Translations under genes and position numbers: made by a program
Notes under the pieces: model-generated
Seen by the model: only the letters and a program-made list of their open reading frames with translations
Databases searched by the model: none
Told to the model about the DNA's origin: nothing
Part shown: positions 19,901 to 28,991 of the stretch, piece by piece
How positions within the stretch are numbered: position 1 is the first letter of the stretch
How the letters are laid out: every line of letters begins with the position of its first letter
Assembly: GCF_013402915.1 (NCBI RefSeq)
Contig: NC_050724.1
Span: forward strand, 186,001-250,000
Direction: 5' to 3'
Source: Zygotorulaspora mrakii
Taxonomy: Eukaryota > Ascomycota > Saccharomycetes > Saccharomycetales > Saccharomycetaceae
Length of the DNA: 64,000 bases

Positions 19901-20851
19901 TTTCCAGTTTTCGTAATACTTTTCAGAAGAGAAATCCTGTACTGAAAACTGTCCTGTATCGTTCGCTACTCTTCTTCTCAGAGCCAGTAATTCCTCACAG
20001 TACACATGGTTTTGAGATACCTTCATAGCAGTTATTATATCTTGTTGCAATTGAACTTCGTCAACTTGAAACAATTCCATAAAATACGAGGAGTGTGTAA
20101 CTTCGTTCAATCTGAAGGTTGGTCTAAGGGTTACGTTTACGGTATTTTCTAATTTGGACGGCTCTATAGAGAGTTCTGAGGTTATCTTTTTCAGCGATGT
20201 TTTTCTAGGCTTAACAGAATCCTTATATTGCTCTAGTTTGATTTTCAAGCTTCCTGTGATACTGGCTGAACCTAATTCTATCAATATATTGATGAAACAC
20301 GAAATTTCCGTGTATAATTCTTTTTGGATGTTATCAACAATCAACTTGTTCAGTTCACCGTTGGCCGCCTTTGTAAAATGCACTATAAGCTCTTCAAATC
20401 TTTGCATAGACTTCAGGGTTTGCGTCATTGTAGGATTTAAAAACACGTCATTATAAAATTTCAAATAACTTCTTCGAAGCTTGTCATTCAATAGCTTAAC
20501 TTTCCCGACTGCAACTTTGCTTAGGTATTTTTCCAGTTTAGGAAGGATATTCTGTAGAATTTCGACCTCAGTTGGACCTTTAACAGGGGCGGTGCCACTG
20601 GAAAACCACGAAACACGCCTGCTACGCCTTTCACTCTTTGAAACCTCTTTTACTGATGTTGCGGGTACTGTTTCTCTGACATATTTTTCTTGAAATCTTG
20701 GCTCATTGATATATTCCAGCACCAGCAGCCTTAATGTATACAGATACAATTCTGAAGAGCTTACTGTGGTACCGTATGCCTGCAACACAGTGGGCACCGT
20801 TAGCAAACTCTCAGAAGTAGAATATGACGATCCTGAAGCTATGCGTCGCAT
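16940..20851 (-). CDS. YOR296W-like large C2/Munc13-homology protein
   Basis: From the first true ATG (20851) the protein is 1303 residues; S. cerevisiae YOR296W is 1289. A frame extension to 20860 starts with GTG and was not used. A C2 domain is visible at about 850-960 (TVRVIGAENIKGF, with NPVWDEEFEIEIP). It is followed by a helical region resembling the MHD of Munc13/UNC-13 proteins (about 1010-1180). The N-terminal half is mostly helical and has the family signature around LQAYGTTVSSSELYLYTLRLLVL. The function is not established; fungal relatives are inferred to work in vesicle tethering or exocytosis. It lies between RNH1/tRNA-Asp and UAF30/TRI1, matching the YOR296W position. Confidence 0.9.
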   Translation of the reverse strand: MRRIASGSSYSTSESLLTVPTVLQAYGTTVSSSELYLYTLRLLVLEYINEPRFQEKYVRETVPATSVKEVSKSERRSRRVSWFSSGTAPVKGPTEVEILQNILPKLEKYLSKVAVGKVKLLNDKLRRSYLKFYNDVFLNPTMTQTLKSMQRFEELIVHFTKAANGELNKLIVDNIQKELYTEISCFINILIELGSASITGSLKIKLEQYKDSVKPRKTSLKKITSELSIEPSKLENTVNVTLRPTFRLNEVTHSSYFMELFQVDEVQLQQDIITAMKVSQNHVYCEELLALRRRVANDTGQFSVQDFSSEKYYENWKTYEMSEIAVLLDKFNDKGKSAVKYENLQNIIPKNSRDMFTALLVKIFRKESVNSIDSLGLSQTGLFFLTKASKYWRVDYHSTLGSLSYTAANLSILDDEELNPKLTENLFSFINTRILRFEDNSNVAAWNDIDQRMWLVNLFHTSEQCINSINNLLTAIYTSTKPKFSPVLSFYYTYVETDPSMILFKKRSAYSNTRPLRRLRKTIFETSERYYISLLEGVPKDNTIEIQHIQNVAELIIEQIKSIQKRYSKPLLDNINLSFECATVLIEALASDAPTMIKRAEKYNEAKRGEAIPPVDALEAYSVFKEVHDIYSQVKPGAAFPFKLESLFSRYLNDLCGEVCSRIPRVIESSIQNESWLSVNSETNFSSSVVDIFKMINESIAMFRKLQWEDKYENAKVITLLLKAFSDGIHTYATNSLAILEKDLLHDSSEMNINGEENKENVNDGRFSSEILRNWSFTDMKNAFRSSSVVMAPKPYQFKKRTCVILNNLEAMIQKINDLDEQLKAEQLSEVIVHNERKMRGKKASFTNSKQTLHQIYTVRVIGAENIKGFSNDGLSNAFVSLVDTKKRSEIGKTKTVAKSINPVWDEEFEIEIPVEKSRSIALTVWHRPRGKLHQLSNYDICGNCSLLLDHRKFTDDGFPNEVMLLLGTQGRLLLEVSLESEKMDPLFCIGRAYRTLTRTRDRAIELVINKFVTFIDYAFSRATLRAVCGNYGTTPAPKDVIYDAIVPLFDYLNSNLSVIASTLSQTLLFKVMLKGWSYILGAADSLLLPQLTMAKYKRLSGTKSRWENAVSSALGNAYTVSGYGRALTQLEIETIFVWVNALCIDFFHNHGEGPPLSDLKNKHYQTILLIPAFFDKSISELKREVDTLSPDYAKYLNQVTITNSSSRKFSVKLSTLARNKTIMANASKKRRSKIRQQVEELESGQLERNAEILDVLLRTLIAKGEMDYVHKHLTTREKVRKKVATEKLVKAAVDGQKNHRTH

Positions 20852-21065
20852 GTATGCCACAATATAGGGAGCAGTAGTTTGAGTGTTGTTGTTGCTTTGT
20901 TAATCGAAATATGGTTATGCTTTTTCTACAAAACGTCTGATGAGCGAAAATACTCGGAACACGAAACTTGAATCAACTTGACATAAAAAACGAGAAGAGA
21001 ATGACCCGTTCTCGTATACAAAACACTGCAGCATTGCTCGAAAAAAAAACACTACTTGACCCGAC

Positions 21066-21722
21066 CTACTCAGTCGCTTCACTAGCCTCTGGAAAATTTA
21101 ATTTATCTTCCGGAGAAGACGGCGATTTTTTCACACCAATTTCCTCAGAATTAGACAGATATTTCGAGAGAATTTTATTCAAAGTGAACATGGTCATCTT
21201 TTCGCCAAAGATTGGTTTCATTCTGTCATCGCATAGAATTTCTCTACGATCATCGGGATTCTGTAAATTGTGGTCTTTGATATAATCCCAAACCAGTTTT
21301 ACAATCTGAGTACGGGGTAGTGATGTTTCCCCCAAGAATCCACTCAATGGCTCAGATATCATAACTTTGCGTAAATTTAGAGCGTTTGGGTTGCTATTTG
21401 CGTCATTATTGCTTCGCTTCTTCTTCTTTTTTACTGAAGAGCTCTTTGAACTCTTGGCTCTCTTGGCAGCGGTCTGCAATTTGGAAGCTAAAGCTTCATC
21501 TTTCCTGCGAAGCTCCTCCTTGGTGATCAGGTATCTAGGCCTTTGCTTGCTTTCCTCGAACCGCTGAATAATTAATTGATTAACCTCTTTCCTATGCGTG
21601 TCCAGGTTGATACCAAATAGTTCCTGTAGCGCCTTTCTAATCCTCTTTGGAGTGACTTCGTCTGGATTGGAAGCACTCAAGATAGCATCTATCATTGGCA
21701 CATACGTATGCAAATCAACCAT
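21066..21722 (-). CDS. UAF30: SWIB-domain protein (single orthologue of Uaf30/Tri1)
   Basis: The 218-residue protein (Uaf30 228, Tri1 226) has an N-terminal DEK-C-like domain (about 1-60), a basic Lys-rich hinge (about 85-110), and a C-terminal SWIB/MDM2-like domain (NLRKVMISEPLSGFLGETSLPRTQ to GEKMTMFTLNKILSKYL). Uaf30 is a subunit of the upstream activation factor for RNA polymerase I at rDNA; Tri1 is its little-studied paralogue. As the only copy at the merged locus (YOR295W/YMR233W), this is the pre-duplication gene. The symbol is chosen for the better-known role. Confidence 0.9.
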   Translation of the reverse strand: MVDLHTYVPMIDAILSASNPDEVTPKRIRKALQELFGINLDTHRKEVNQLIIQRFEESKQRPRYLITKEELRRKDEALASKLQTAAKRAKSSKSSSVKKKKKRSNNDANSNPNALNLRKVMISEPLSGFLGETSLPRTQIVKLVWDYIKDHNLQNPDDRREILCDDRMKPIFGEKMTMFTLNKILSKYLSNSEEIGVKKSPSSPEDKLNFPEASEATE

Positions 21723-21915
21723 ACCCTCTGATATTCTACAAATGTTTTTGTAGTTTGCTCTTTTGCGTGCGAAGAGATTTCATGTTATTGAGCTTTTCGC
21801 TCGCCTAAAAACTGTACTTCAAATGTTGAAAATATTATACAATGATAAGAAAGTGATATGTAAAGATAAACAAGCTTGACGAGTTGGTGAGTCATTGATC
21901 CTGTCTTAAAGCCCT

Positions 21916-22533
21916 TCATTTGGAGCCCAATACATTTTTTGAATTTTTTTTCTGCTGTCTCAGATTCTTTTTTACCAGATTCTTTCTTTCAGCTCTATTT
22001 AGTGTCCTTGGGTCGACTAACTCATTTTCTGTACCTTTGACCTTTTCATCAACTTCCACCAACCATTGGTTATCCAAGGTCTTGTTAGAACCTTTGTAAC
22101 CCCACTTTGGAACCCATTCACCTTTTTCTTCATCGTATACCATCTTACCAGCTCTTTCCTTTGGCTTGATATTCTTCTTGGCTGCGAAAAGTTCCCATTT
22201 GGTTGGTGCTTTTGGTTTTGGCAGTGGCTTTTCTCTAGGTAATTCAGTTGTAGGTTCTGGTAACTGTATCAACGTCATCGAAGCACTTTGATTGCTGGTA
22301 CCACCTGCCGACTCTGTCGTGGTCTTCATGGGTAGAGACAGTATTTGATTGATGAGTAGCTGAACGTTATCACGGGTCATGTCCTTTAAATGTTCTTCAC
22401 GTTTTGCATTGGAGGAATCTAGATCACTTTTATTCAATGCATTAGAATCGAAAACAGAGAGATTACCTAAATCATATGTCACTGGGATACCCTTTTCGAC
22501 AGTCACTGGCAGACTCTTGAAATCTTTTGACAT
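21916..22533 (-). CDS. RRS1: Ribosome biogenesis factor Rrs1
   Basis: The 205-residue protein is close to the 203 of S. cerevisiae Rrs1. The conserved segments are PVTYDLGNLSVFDSN near the N-terminus and PTKWELFAAKKNIKPKERAG with VPKWGYKG in the middle. The C-terminal tail is very basic. Rrs1 acts with Rpf2 to load the 5S RNP (with Rpl5 and Rpl11) onto pre-60S particles in the nucleolus. Two PAC motifs and an RRPE motif upstream place it in the ribosome-biogenesis regulon. Confidence 0.96.
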   Translation of the reverse strand: MSKDFKSLPVTVEKGIPVTYDLGNLSVFDSNALNKSDLDSSNAKREEHLKDMTRDNVQLLINQILSLPMKTTTESAGGTSNQSASMTLIQLPEPTTELPREKPLPKPKAPTKWELFAAKKNIKPKERAGKMVYDEEKGEWVPKWGYKGSNKTLDNQWLVEVDEKVKGTENELVDPRTLNRAERKNLVKKNLRQQKKNSKNVLGSK

Positions 22534-22613
22534 CTCTTAAACGTTCGGTATTAAACAGCTATAAGATGTTTGCTAATCAGTAAAGCGTTCTTTGCTGTGT
22601 TATAACTAATTAG

Positions 22614-22660
22614 CTCATCTCGCATTTTATCTTTTCCTCATCGCTTACAAAAAATTTTCA
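22614..22660 (-). promoter_or_regulatory. PAC and RRPE motifs of RRS1
   Basis: On the minus strand there are two GATGAG cores (22614-22619 and 22637-22642, the second in full GCGATGAG form) and a TGAAAATTTTTT tract (22649-22660). They lie about 80-130 bp upstream of RRS1. PAC (Dot6/Tod6) and RRPE (Stb3) together mark ribosome-biogenesis genes in yeasts. Confidence 0.75.
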
Positions 22661-22745
22661 TTATTATAGAAAAGTAACTTGCCCCACATCAAAAAGCTAC
22701 ACACTAATTGATGATACAGATGCCTATACAAACCGTTATGACAGT

Positions 22746-24818
22746 TTATAGCTCAAAAAGTTTACGGAGAATCCTGCTTTCAGTTTGATCCTGTTCAAAA
22801 AACCAGTTATCCCTTACATAGCGCTTGCTGCAGAATCTTGAAGTGGAATATGACTGCAAGATATCAAAATTCCTACCTGCATCTTTCCTCAAATGCCCCA
22901 AGCGCTCAAGATCCTTTATTAAAAACAATTCACCACCTGCTGTTATTTCTAGATATTTTTGCATCATTTTGTGGTAGTTTAAGATCACAAGAGAGGTTGT
23001 TCGATAAACAAGGTCCATAAAAATTGGCAGATCGTGCAATAATTTTGCCTGCAACTTCTTAAAGTGATTCGCTAAGATTTCTCTTTTCATGTCTTGCAGT
23101 GAAGATCTTTTCTCTCGTAGGTAAACCATGTAGTCCCTTTTCAATACGTTGAGATCATGAAGTTGCGCTTTAACAGAGTCACAACACTTCAGCATTGCCA
23201 CTAATGGCTTTTTCACAAGAGTCTCCATTTCTGTCACCTTCATGACCGCCACGTCTTCCCTCAATCTTTGCAGTTTGTTAATATATTCATTATGCATTGA
23301 CGAGAAGAAGAAAGTCGCGTCCTCTTGAATCGCAATGTTTTCACCGTCACATTCTATGACTGCCCCCCAAAGTGCAGCATGCTTCAGATGTATATCCAAT
23401 ACGCTAATCATATCATCCTTTCCCAAAATTTTCTTAAGATTTGACAAGCCCCTGTGCACCTTCTTGAAATTCTCAACGTGATCACAGAGTGTCAGATCGG
23501 AGATGGTAGAGTCCCAAAGTATATTTGAATCGGATGTGAGATTGGAGGACGAATTTGTCGACTGTACTGATGCGTCGATTGTGGAGGGAATGTCGTATTC
23601 AGAATATCGACTTGAAGATCCGGAAAAAATAGAAACCGTTCTTGTGGAGCGGTCGAAAGTCTTGATGGAATTGCACGTTAAACGCTTATTTCCTTTCTTG
23701 TGATCTTTTTCAGCTTTCTCATTGGAGTTTTGTAAGGGAGTATGTACGTTTACATTATCTAACCCATAGCTTTGAATTATTTCAATGGGTGTTAGACTGA
23801 AATCATAATTTACTGTACCATTGAATTCAGATATTTCATTCTCAACATATTTTTCAAAAGTGCGATACTGCTCGAGCGTGTTTCGAATATTATCGCGAAT
23901 GCAACTTTCAAATAATTCATCTTTGGTTAGGATGCAAAGTTTCTCTAAAGCCAATGTCCATTCAGATAATCTTTTAATTGGAAGTTCAAATATATCCTCC
24001 AGCTTGTTATTATTTGCAAGAGTGAAGCAGTGCTTATACCATTTTTCGAATAGTTTCTCATTTCCTACCCTCATATAATCCAAAAATTCCATTTGTTTTC
24101 TGTGCGTCACGAAATAGGTTAAATATGTCGATTTGATTCGCAGAAAATTCAAGTTAAAGATCTTACCAATATCGAGATTTTTGGCCAACTTTTCCTGTAA
24201 GGTTGATTTTTTATCAATTTCTTCCCAAAATAGTTCGTCAACCTCCTTGAATTTCTGGTCAACCAGAGCACCTTGCAAACTGTTGAGAAATAGCCTACTA
24301 ATGGAAGCAATCGTTTCTATATTTCCAAATATCGATATTTCATTATGAGAGCCAACACCTAGAAGTTTAGCCTTGAAAGCAGGGTTTTCATTCAGATTCT
24401 TTCGGTAAACGGAGTTCGACAATTCCATCATTTTAGCATACTCAACCTCATTGTCGTACAGCAATTTAATGCTTCTGATAAACTCAGATATTTTTGAATT
24501 GGGGTCTGACTTTATTGGAGACTGGGTAGCGACTTTGGCCAATTCTTTGAAGTCATTCGAATATAGTGGCGAGCATTGCTTCTTGTTAACAGGCTCTGGA
24601 AACTGGGCCAAAACCAGACTGGCTGGTCGTTTGTTTGATTTCGCCCCTTTTTTTTTCAGTAATGGTTCAAGATTCGCCTTTTTATATGTGTTTTTAGGCT
24701 TAGAAGGAAGCTTGTCATCATTAATGTGAAAAAAGTCATTCTCGTAATCTCTTATGGGAGTTAGAGAAGAAGTTCCTGGGCAATTTATTTGCTCAATAAA
24801 GCGAGACGTCTTGTACAT
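22746..24818 (-). CDS. FUS2: Cell-fusion protein Fus2 (RhoGEF-like)
   Basis: The first true ATG is at 24818, giving 690 residues (S. cerevisiae 677). A preceding in-frame GTG at 24821 was rejected. A DH/RhoGEF-like helical domain begins at about residue 105 (EFIRSIKLLYDNEVEYAKMM). Long helical segments follow in the second half (about 450-640), consistent with the amphiphysin-like (BAR) region reported for Fus2. Fus2, with Rvs161 and GTP-bound Cdc42, promotes cell fusion during mating at the shmoo tip. It lies between RRS1 and PEP5, the YMR232W position. Sequence divergence is high, as for many mating genes; the position supports the name. Confidence 0.86.
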   Translation of the reverse strand: MYKTSRFIEQINCPGTSSLTPIRDYENDFFHINDDKLPSKPKNTYKKANLEPLLKKKGAKSNKRPASLVLAQFPEPVNKKQCSPLYSNDFKELAKVATQSPIKSDPNSKISEFIRSIKLLYDNEVEYAKMMELSNSVYRKNLNENPAFKAKLLGVGSHNEISIFGNIETIASISRLFLNSLQGALVDQKFKEVDELFWEEIDKKSTLQEKLAKNLDIGKIFNLNFLRIKSTYLTYFVTHRKQMEFLDYMRVGNEKLFEKWYKHCFTLANNNKLEDIFELPIKRLSEWTLALEKLCILTKDELFESCIRDNIRNTLEQYRTFEKYVENEISEFNGTVNYDFSLTPIEIIQSYGLDNVNVHTPLQNSNEKAEKDHKKGNKRLTCNSIKTFDRSTRTVSIFSGSSSRYSEYDIPSTIDASVQSTNSSSNLTSDSNILWDSTISDLTLCDHVENFKKVHRGLSNLKKILGKDDMISVLDIHLKHAALWGAVIECDGENIAIQEDATFFFSSMHNEYINKLQRLREDVAVMKVTEMETLVKKPLVAMLKCCDSVKAQLHDLNVLKRDYMVYLREKRSSLQDMKREILANHFKKLQAKLLHDLPIFMDLVYRTTSLVILNYHKMMQKYLEITAGGELFLIKDLERLGHLRKDAGRNFDILQSYSTSRFCSKRYVRDNWFFEQDQTESRILRKLFEL

Positions 24819-24972
24819 CACAATTGATGTACATCAAATAATAGGGAGAGTGCACCAATACAAGGACATGACGGCGCTTACTCTTATATGCTGAATGTTA
24901 ACATGAAGTTTTATGCGTCACACATTTTCAAAACATATCCCAGAGCTCGCGAGACATGCTCTGTCACAGTTT

Positions 24973-24979
24973 CGTTTCA
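24973..24979 (-). promoter_or_regulatory. Possible pheromone response element before FUS2
   Basis: On the minus strand TGAAACG is followed directly by AAACTGTG, one mismatch from the Ste12 site TGAAACA, about 155 bp upstream of FUS2. FUS2 is pheromone-induced in S. cerevisiae. A single degenerate site is weak evidence. Confidence 0.3.
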
Positions 24980-25010
24980 ACTGGCGGCGAGAAAAAAAAA
25001 ACGACCAATA

Positions 25011-25054
25011 AAAACTAAGGACAACCTACGGAAAAACTAAGGACAACCTACGGA
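25011..25054. repeat. 22-bp tandem duplication between FUS2 and PEP5
   Basis: A 22-bp unit (AAAACTAAGGACAACCTACG plus GA) occurs twice in exact tandem at 25011-25032 and 25033-25054, followed by a partial third start (AATACTAAG). It lies just after the PEP5 stop, so it is probably transcribed in the PEP5 3' UTR. Confidence 0.9.
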
Positions 25055-25070
25055 AATACTAAGTCTAATT

Positions 25071-28000
25071 TTATTTTTCTAGGGTTATATGCGAATATTC
25101 CAGTCCACCTCTTCCAATAAATTCTGTAACAACTTTAAATCTGTTGCTGCTATCGTCTTCGTCATTCAACGCCATTTGCAATAGATCTGCTTTCGATCCT
25201 ACAGCTTTTTGGGCATGAAATAAGCGTTCGGACATTTCGACTTCAACAACACACTTAGGACACTTGAAAAGTCTTTCTCCATTTTCCAACTTGTCTTCCT
25301 CGTTGAGACATCTTACGTGATATATGTGCCCACATTTGAAGTAAATGAGTGGTAATTCAACCGAAGTGTTACACACAAGACATTTAGAGTTCTTGACTTT
25401 TATTTGCGTAGGTTCATCAAAGTTGAGAAGCTTCTTCAGCTTTTCTTTTTTTGTTTGTAGTTCTAATTCATAAGACTTGATCAATTTTTCACTCTTTGTT
25501 ATCTCCTCCTCTTCTTCTTTAACATGACTTATTAGCATGTCCTTGATTAATCCATACGTAACAACATTTGTCGAGCCAAGTACCTGAAGAATATCAAGTA
25601 TTGGCATTAGGTTTTTCTCCAAAATTTTATTCAAAATTTTTTCCTTTAGTACTTGTTCTCCCCCAATTGCTTTCAATAGACGACGGGAGGAAACGAAATA
25701 CGTTAAAGCCACCCTGTACAATTGAGGCTCCTGCTCTTCGTACTTTTCGAGAAATTGTAAGCACTCAGCTGTTTGATCCGTGAAAGTCAATGAACGGAAC
25801 GTATTGACAAGGTTTGCTCTATTACCACTGTCTAATGTGGAGCTTGAATTTTCATTTTCTGTTGACGTTGCAACTGAGTAAATGCCCATTTCGTTCATGT
25901 GCGAGATTAACATCATTAAAGAATTATCTACAGGTTTCGAGGGCACACCGGATCGTGTTGTTGCCGCTTCATTAGTCATTACTAAAGAATTGCTTTCTTT
26001 CAAAACCTTTTTGGCTCTTGATTTCCAGTCTTTTTGACGTTCCTGAACGTCATCATTAGCCAAAGATAAATAGAGATCGTAAAGCGTAGTCAAGATCTCT
26101 TGCTTGTCTTCTTTGGAACCTTCATACTGCTGATAACTCTCAAGGCATGCTTCCAAAAAGACGACAAACTCAAATGGTTTCGATAGAAAAGAGGTAAATA
26201 TGAGAGATGGTTTAGGAGGATGGTATGTTGGTGAGGCATTATCGGTCAAGCTGTCCTGCTCAAAAGCTGTGTTTATCATTGTATCATTAATATAGTTTAA
26301 AAATGTTTTATAACTGTAAAACACCTTTTTTGCATCGTCTAAAAATTCGTGAGAATGAGATTGTGTTTCTGATTGTTTTGGTTTTAAATTATAGCTTTTC
26401 TGTTTGTATTTTCCTGTGAAAACTTCGATCAGCAATAAATTGGTATCATTAGGTAGTGCTTCAAGTAGTTTTTTTGAAAATGCTACTAAAACTCTTAAAG
26501 TTTCATCAATGGATAGACTTTTGATGTATTTCAGTGCAGAATGTGGATCGTTCAAGGATTGTAGCAGAATTTCAACTATAATTGTTGCATCTTTAGCATA
26601 TTTCGATGCTATATTAGAGGCCAACTTTTCAAAATTGCTTTCTTGAAGTAATCTAACTACCAGTTCTAGATCAAACAGAGAACCGTCAGAATAAAAATAG
26701 GACTCATCATCTACATCCTTGGTAATTGGTTCTTTTGAGTAATGACCTGATCTACTATAATGATTCATGAAATAAATTATTTCATCTTCTGCTCGTAGCT
26801 TGATTAATGCAATGAGTAGTAAGGTTATGTGGTCTGAATTAGAGATACCACTCTTTACGAGCGACCACAAATAATCTGACAAATTTTTCAGTCCATCGGG
26901 GTCAGGAGTTTCATTTACTCCAAATTTTGAAATTATTTCACTTGTTTCAACGACATCTAAACACTGAATATATTCATTCACTGCTTCACTCTTCTGGCCC
27001 TTTTTATAAAACCAATCACCATACTGCTTATGGATCTCCTGTACTTTGAATGCACTTAGCGAAGTTTGAGCTGCCAGGTCTAGGGCGAAAGGGAACATTT
27101 CCTTTTGAAGAACGATATCCAACTGTTCTTGAGGGGGTTTCTCCGTAATCTTACAGATAAGAACTTCAGATGTGAGTAAATATGTTGCCCTTGTATTATT
27201 CGTTTCAACAACCGAAAAAATATCAATAATGGCGTGTGATATCAGTATGTTTAGAGATATGATTTTATTTTTCGTATCGATAATTATTACTCGATTTGCT
27301 TTTGAATGGGTAAATTCTTCGACTGCAAGTACTGATGATTGCGCCTGCTCTGCTTCAACTACCAGGAGAATGTGATCCGGATCAACAGAATATAGTTTCT
27401 TCACATTTGAGAGATCAAACAGTAATGAATGACTCTCTCCCATTTCATTATAGAAATGCATGCAATCTTTCAAACTGCATATGTACTCTCCAGTGAAATC
27501 ACTATAGCAGCTACAATTCAGATCGATTCCCTGTTGGGAGTTCAAAATTATATCTGGCTGTCCGCTATTACGCCCTGTTGTATTGAATAAAAGAATTGAG
27601 CTTGTGGTGGCGGCAAAACAATTTGTTGCCTCTTTGTTCAAGAACAGTGCAGTAATAGGCTCTCTTCCTGAATCCTCGTAAATCAACCTCTGCCGCGAGC
27701 CTCGATCTCTGGAAAGGTCGCCTCTAATGAGTAGTATTCTACCATTCACAAAACCAATTGCGATGCATGATAAATCTTTATTGACGCTCATTACAGATAT
27801 AGGGTAGGTATTATTGCCATTTTTCACTTCAACTTGAGCATGGTAGGAAGATTCGTTATTCGGAAGTTTCTCCAATTTGAAAATTCTAATCAATGCTGGT
27901 TTACCAATTTGTTCGCCAACGGCTACCAAGAAATTATTCCCTATCACCTTTAAATATGTAATTTGAAAACCTTGCTCGAATGCAACAAACTCATGTTCTA

Positions 28001-28190
28001 TTTCGGTTTTGCTTAAGTTAACCACTCTTAAAACATTTGAACGTATTGCAAGTGCCAATCTTGATGATGCTATGGGTGCAGCCGCTGAGAGTGTTGGGTC
28101 AGCATATAGCGGCGTATCAGAGCCTAATAGTGGGTCTCTTATGGGTGTGCTTTCATAAAACTGAAATTGCTTCCACGACGAGACAGACAT
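25071..28190 (-). CDS. PEP5: Vacuolar sorting protein Pep5/Vps11 (HOPS/CORVET core)
   Basis: I use the ATG at 28190 (MSVSSWKQFQFYESTPIRDP), which aligns with the S. cerevisiae start; an upstream extension begins with TTG. This gives 1039 residues (S. cerevisiae 1029). The N-terminal half is a beta-propeller, the middle an alpha-solenoid with clathrin-like repeats, and the C-terminus a RING finger at about 936-980 (CLVCNTSVELP, CGHIYHVRC, CPKC). A coiled coil (about 895-935) precedes the RING. Pep5/Vps11 is a shared core subunit of the HOPS and CORVET tethers at the vacuole and endosome. It lies in tandem after RPS10. Confidence 0.97.
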   Translation of the reverse strand: MSVSSWKQFQFYESTPIRDPLLGSDTPLYADPTLSAAAPIASSRLALAIRSNVLRVVNLSKTEIEHEFVAFEQGFQITYLKVIGNNFLVAVGEQIGKPALIRIFKLEKLPNNESSYHAQVEVKNGNNTYPISVMSVNKDLSCIAIGFVNGRILLIRGDLSRDRGSRQRLIYEDSGREPITALFLNKEATNCFAATTSSILLFNTTGRNSGQPDIILNSQQGIDLNCSCYSDFTGEYICSLKDCMHFYNEMGESHSLLFDLSNVKKLYSVDPDHILLVVEAEQAQSSVLAVEEFTHSKANRVIIIDTKNKIISLNILISHAIIDIFSVVETNNTRATYLLTSEVLICKITEKPPQEQLDIVLQKEMFPFALDLAAQTSLSAFKVQEIHKQYGDWFYKKGQKSEAVNEYIQCLDVVETSEIISKFGVNETPDPDGLKNLSDYLWSLVKSGISNSDHITLLLIALIKLRAEDEIIYFMNHYSRSGHYSKEPITKDVDDESYFYSDGSLFDLELVVRLLQESNFEKLASNIASKYAKDATIIVEILLQSLNDPHSALKYIKSLSIDETLRVLVAFSKKLLEALPNDTNLLLIEVFTGKYKQKSYNLKPKQSETQSHSHEFLDDAKKVFYSYKTFLNYINDTMINTAFEQDSLTDNASPTYHPPKPSLIFTSFLSKPFEFVVFLEACLESYQQYEGSKEDKQEILTTLYDLYLSLANDDVQERQKDWKSRAKKVLKESNSLVMTNEAATTRSGVPSKPVDNSLMMLISHMNEMGIYSVATSTENENSSSTLDSGNRANLVNTFRSLTFTDQTAECLQFLEKYEEQEPQLYRVALTYFVSSRRLLKAIGGEQVLKEKILNKILEKNLMPILDILQVLGSTNVVTYGLIKDMLISHVKEEEEEITKSEKLIKSYELELQTKKEKLKKLLNFDEPTQIKVKNSKCLVCNTSVELPLIYFKCGHIYHVRCLNEEDKLENGERLFKCPKCVVEVEMSERLFHAQKAVGSKADLLQMALNDEDDSSNRFKVVTEFIGRGGLEYSHITLEK

Positions 28191-28991
28191 GTCTATAGTT
28201 AAAAGATTGACAGGCAAGCGCAATGCACTTCTTTTATTTCTGTTCCAATGATATTATCCTTTGTTGCTTTAGTTTCGTAAAGCATCTTATATTATTGTTA
28301 AGAATAATATTCGTGCTTAGTTACTAATCTTACGCATCTCAGATATTTATCTAGTCTGAAATGTATCTTGGTTCAGAACTCTAAGAAATTAACAAACAGC
28401 ATGTTCAGCTTCAGCAACCGTTGAATTCGTCCCAGGAATAGCTTGATACTGGTGTTTTTTATCCACTTGAGACTTGCTACAGACGCCGCTTGCGTCGTGG
28501 ATTATCTTCATCAGGAGAATAAATTGCGAGGCATGGCTAGGATTGAGCAGATATATCTCATTTTCTTTCTCTTGAGTATAGTACACAACCAATGGATTGA
28601 ACACAGTTTTTTTTTAGAACATGGTGATAAGAGCAGAACTTGTGCTCCATTTGCCAATATTATTTACGATCTCCAGCTTTTCGATGCATGTAATTGACAC
28701 TGCTTCTAGTGCTCATATTGATAGGAGTCCATTTCATTTTAGTCACCCAGTAAATTAGTTGCACTGCGACATATATGGCTTGCAGTGTTATGAAACAGAG
28801 ACGTCGTGTCCTACACTGCACCTGAATAGTATTGCATGCTTTAATATGTCCTTCTAAGCGTTGCTTGTATTACTTAAAAACAATATACATAACAAAGACT
28901 CGATTAAATTATATATTGCTAACCGATCTGAAGTTAGAACCAAAGAGATACAGGGGTTAAAAAAAGAAAGTGCTTTTCTAGAAATCCCTGT
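28191..28991. other. Intergenic region between PEP5 and RPS10
   Basis: This 800 bp gap contains the PEP5 promoter and the RPS10 3' flank, both genes on minus. I see no tRNA, LTR or supported ORF, and the short ORFs present do not resemble known proteins. It is unusually long for this window. Confidence 0.45.

Noticed and set aside
28191..28223. N-terminal extension of PEP5
   Set aside because: It begins with TTG and precedes the conserved MSVSSW start.
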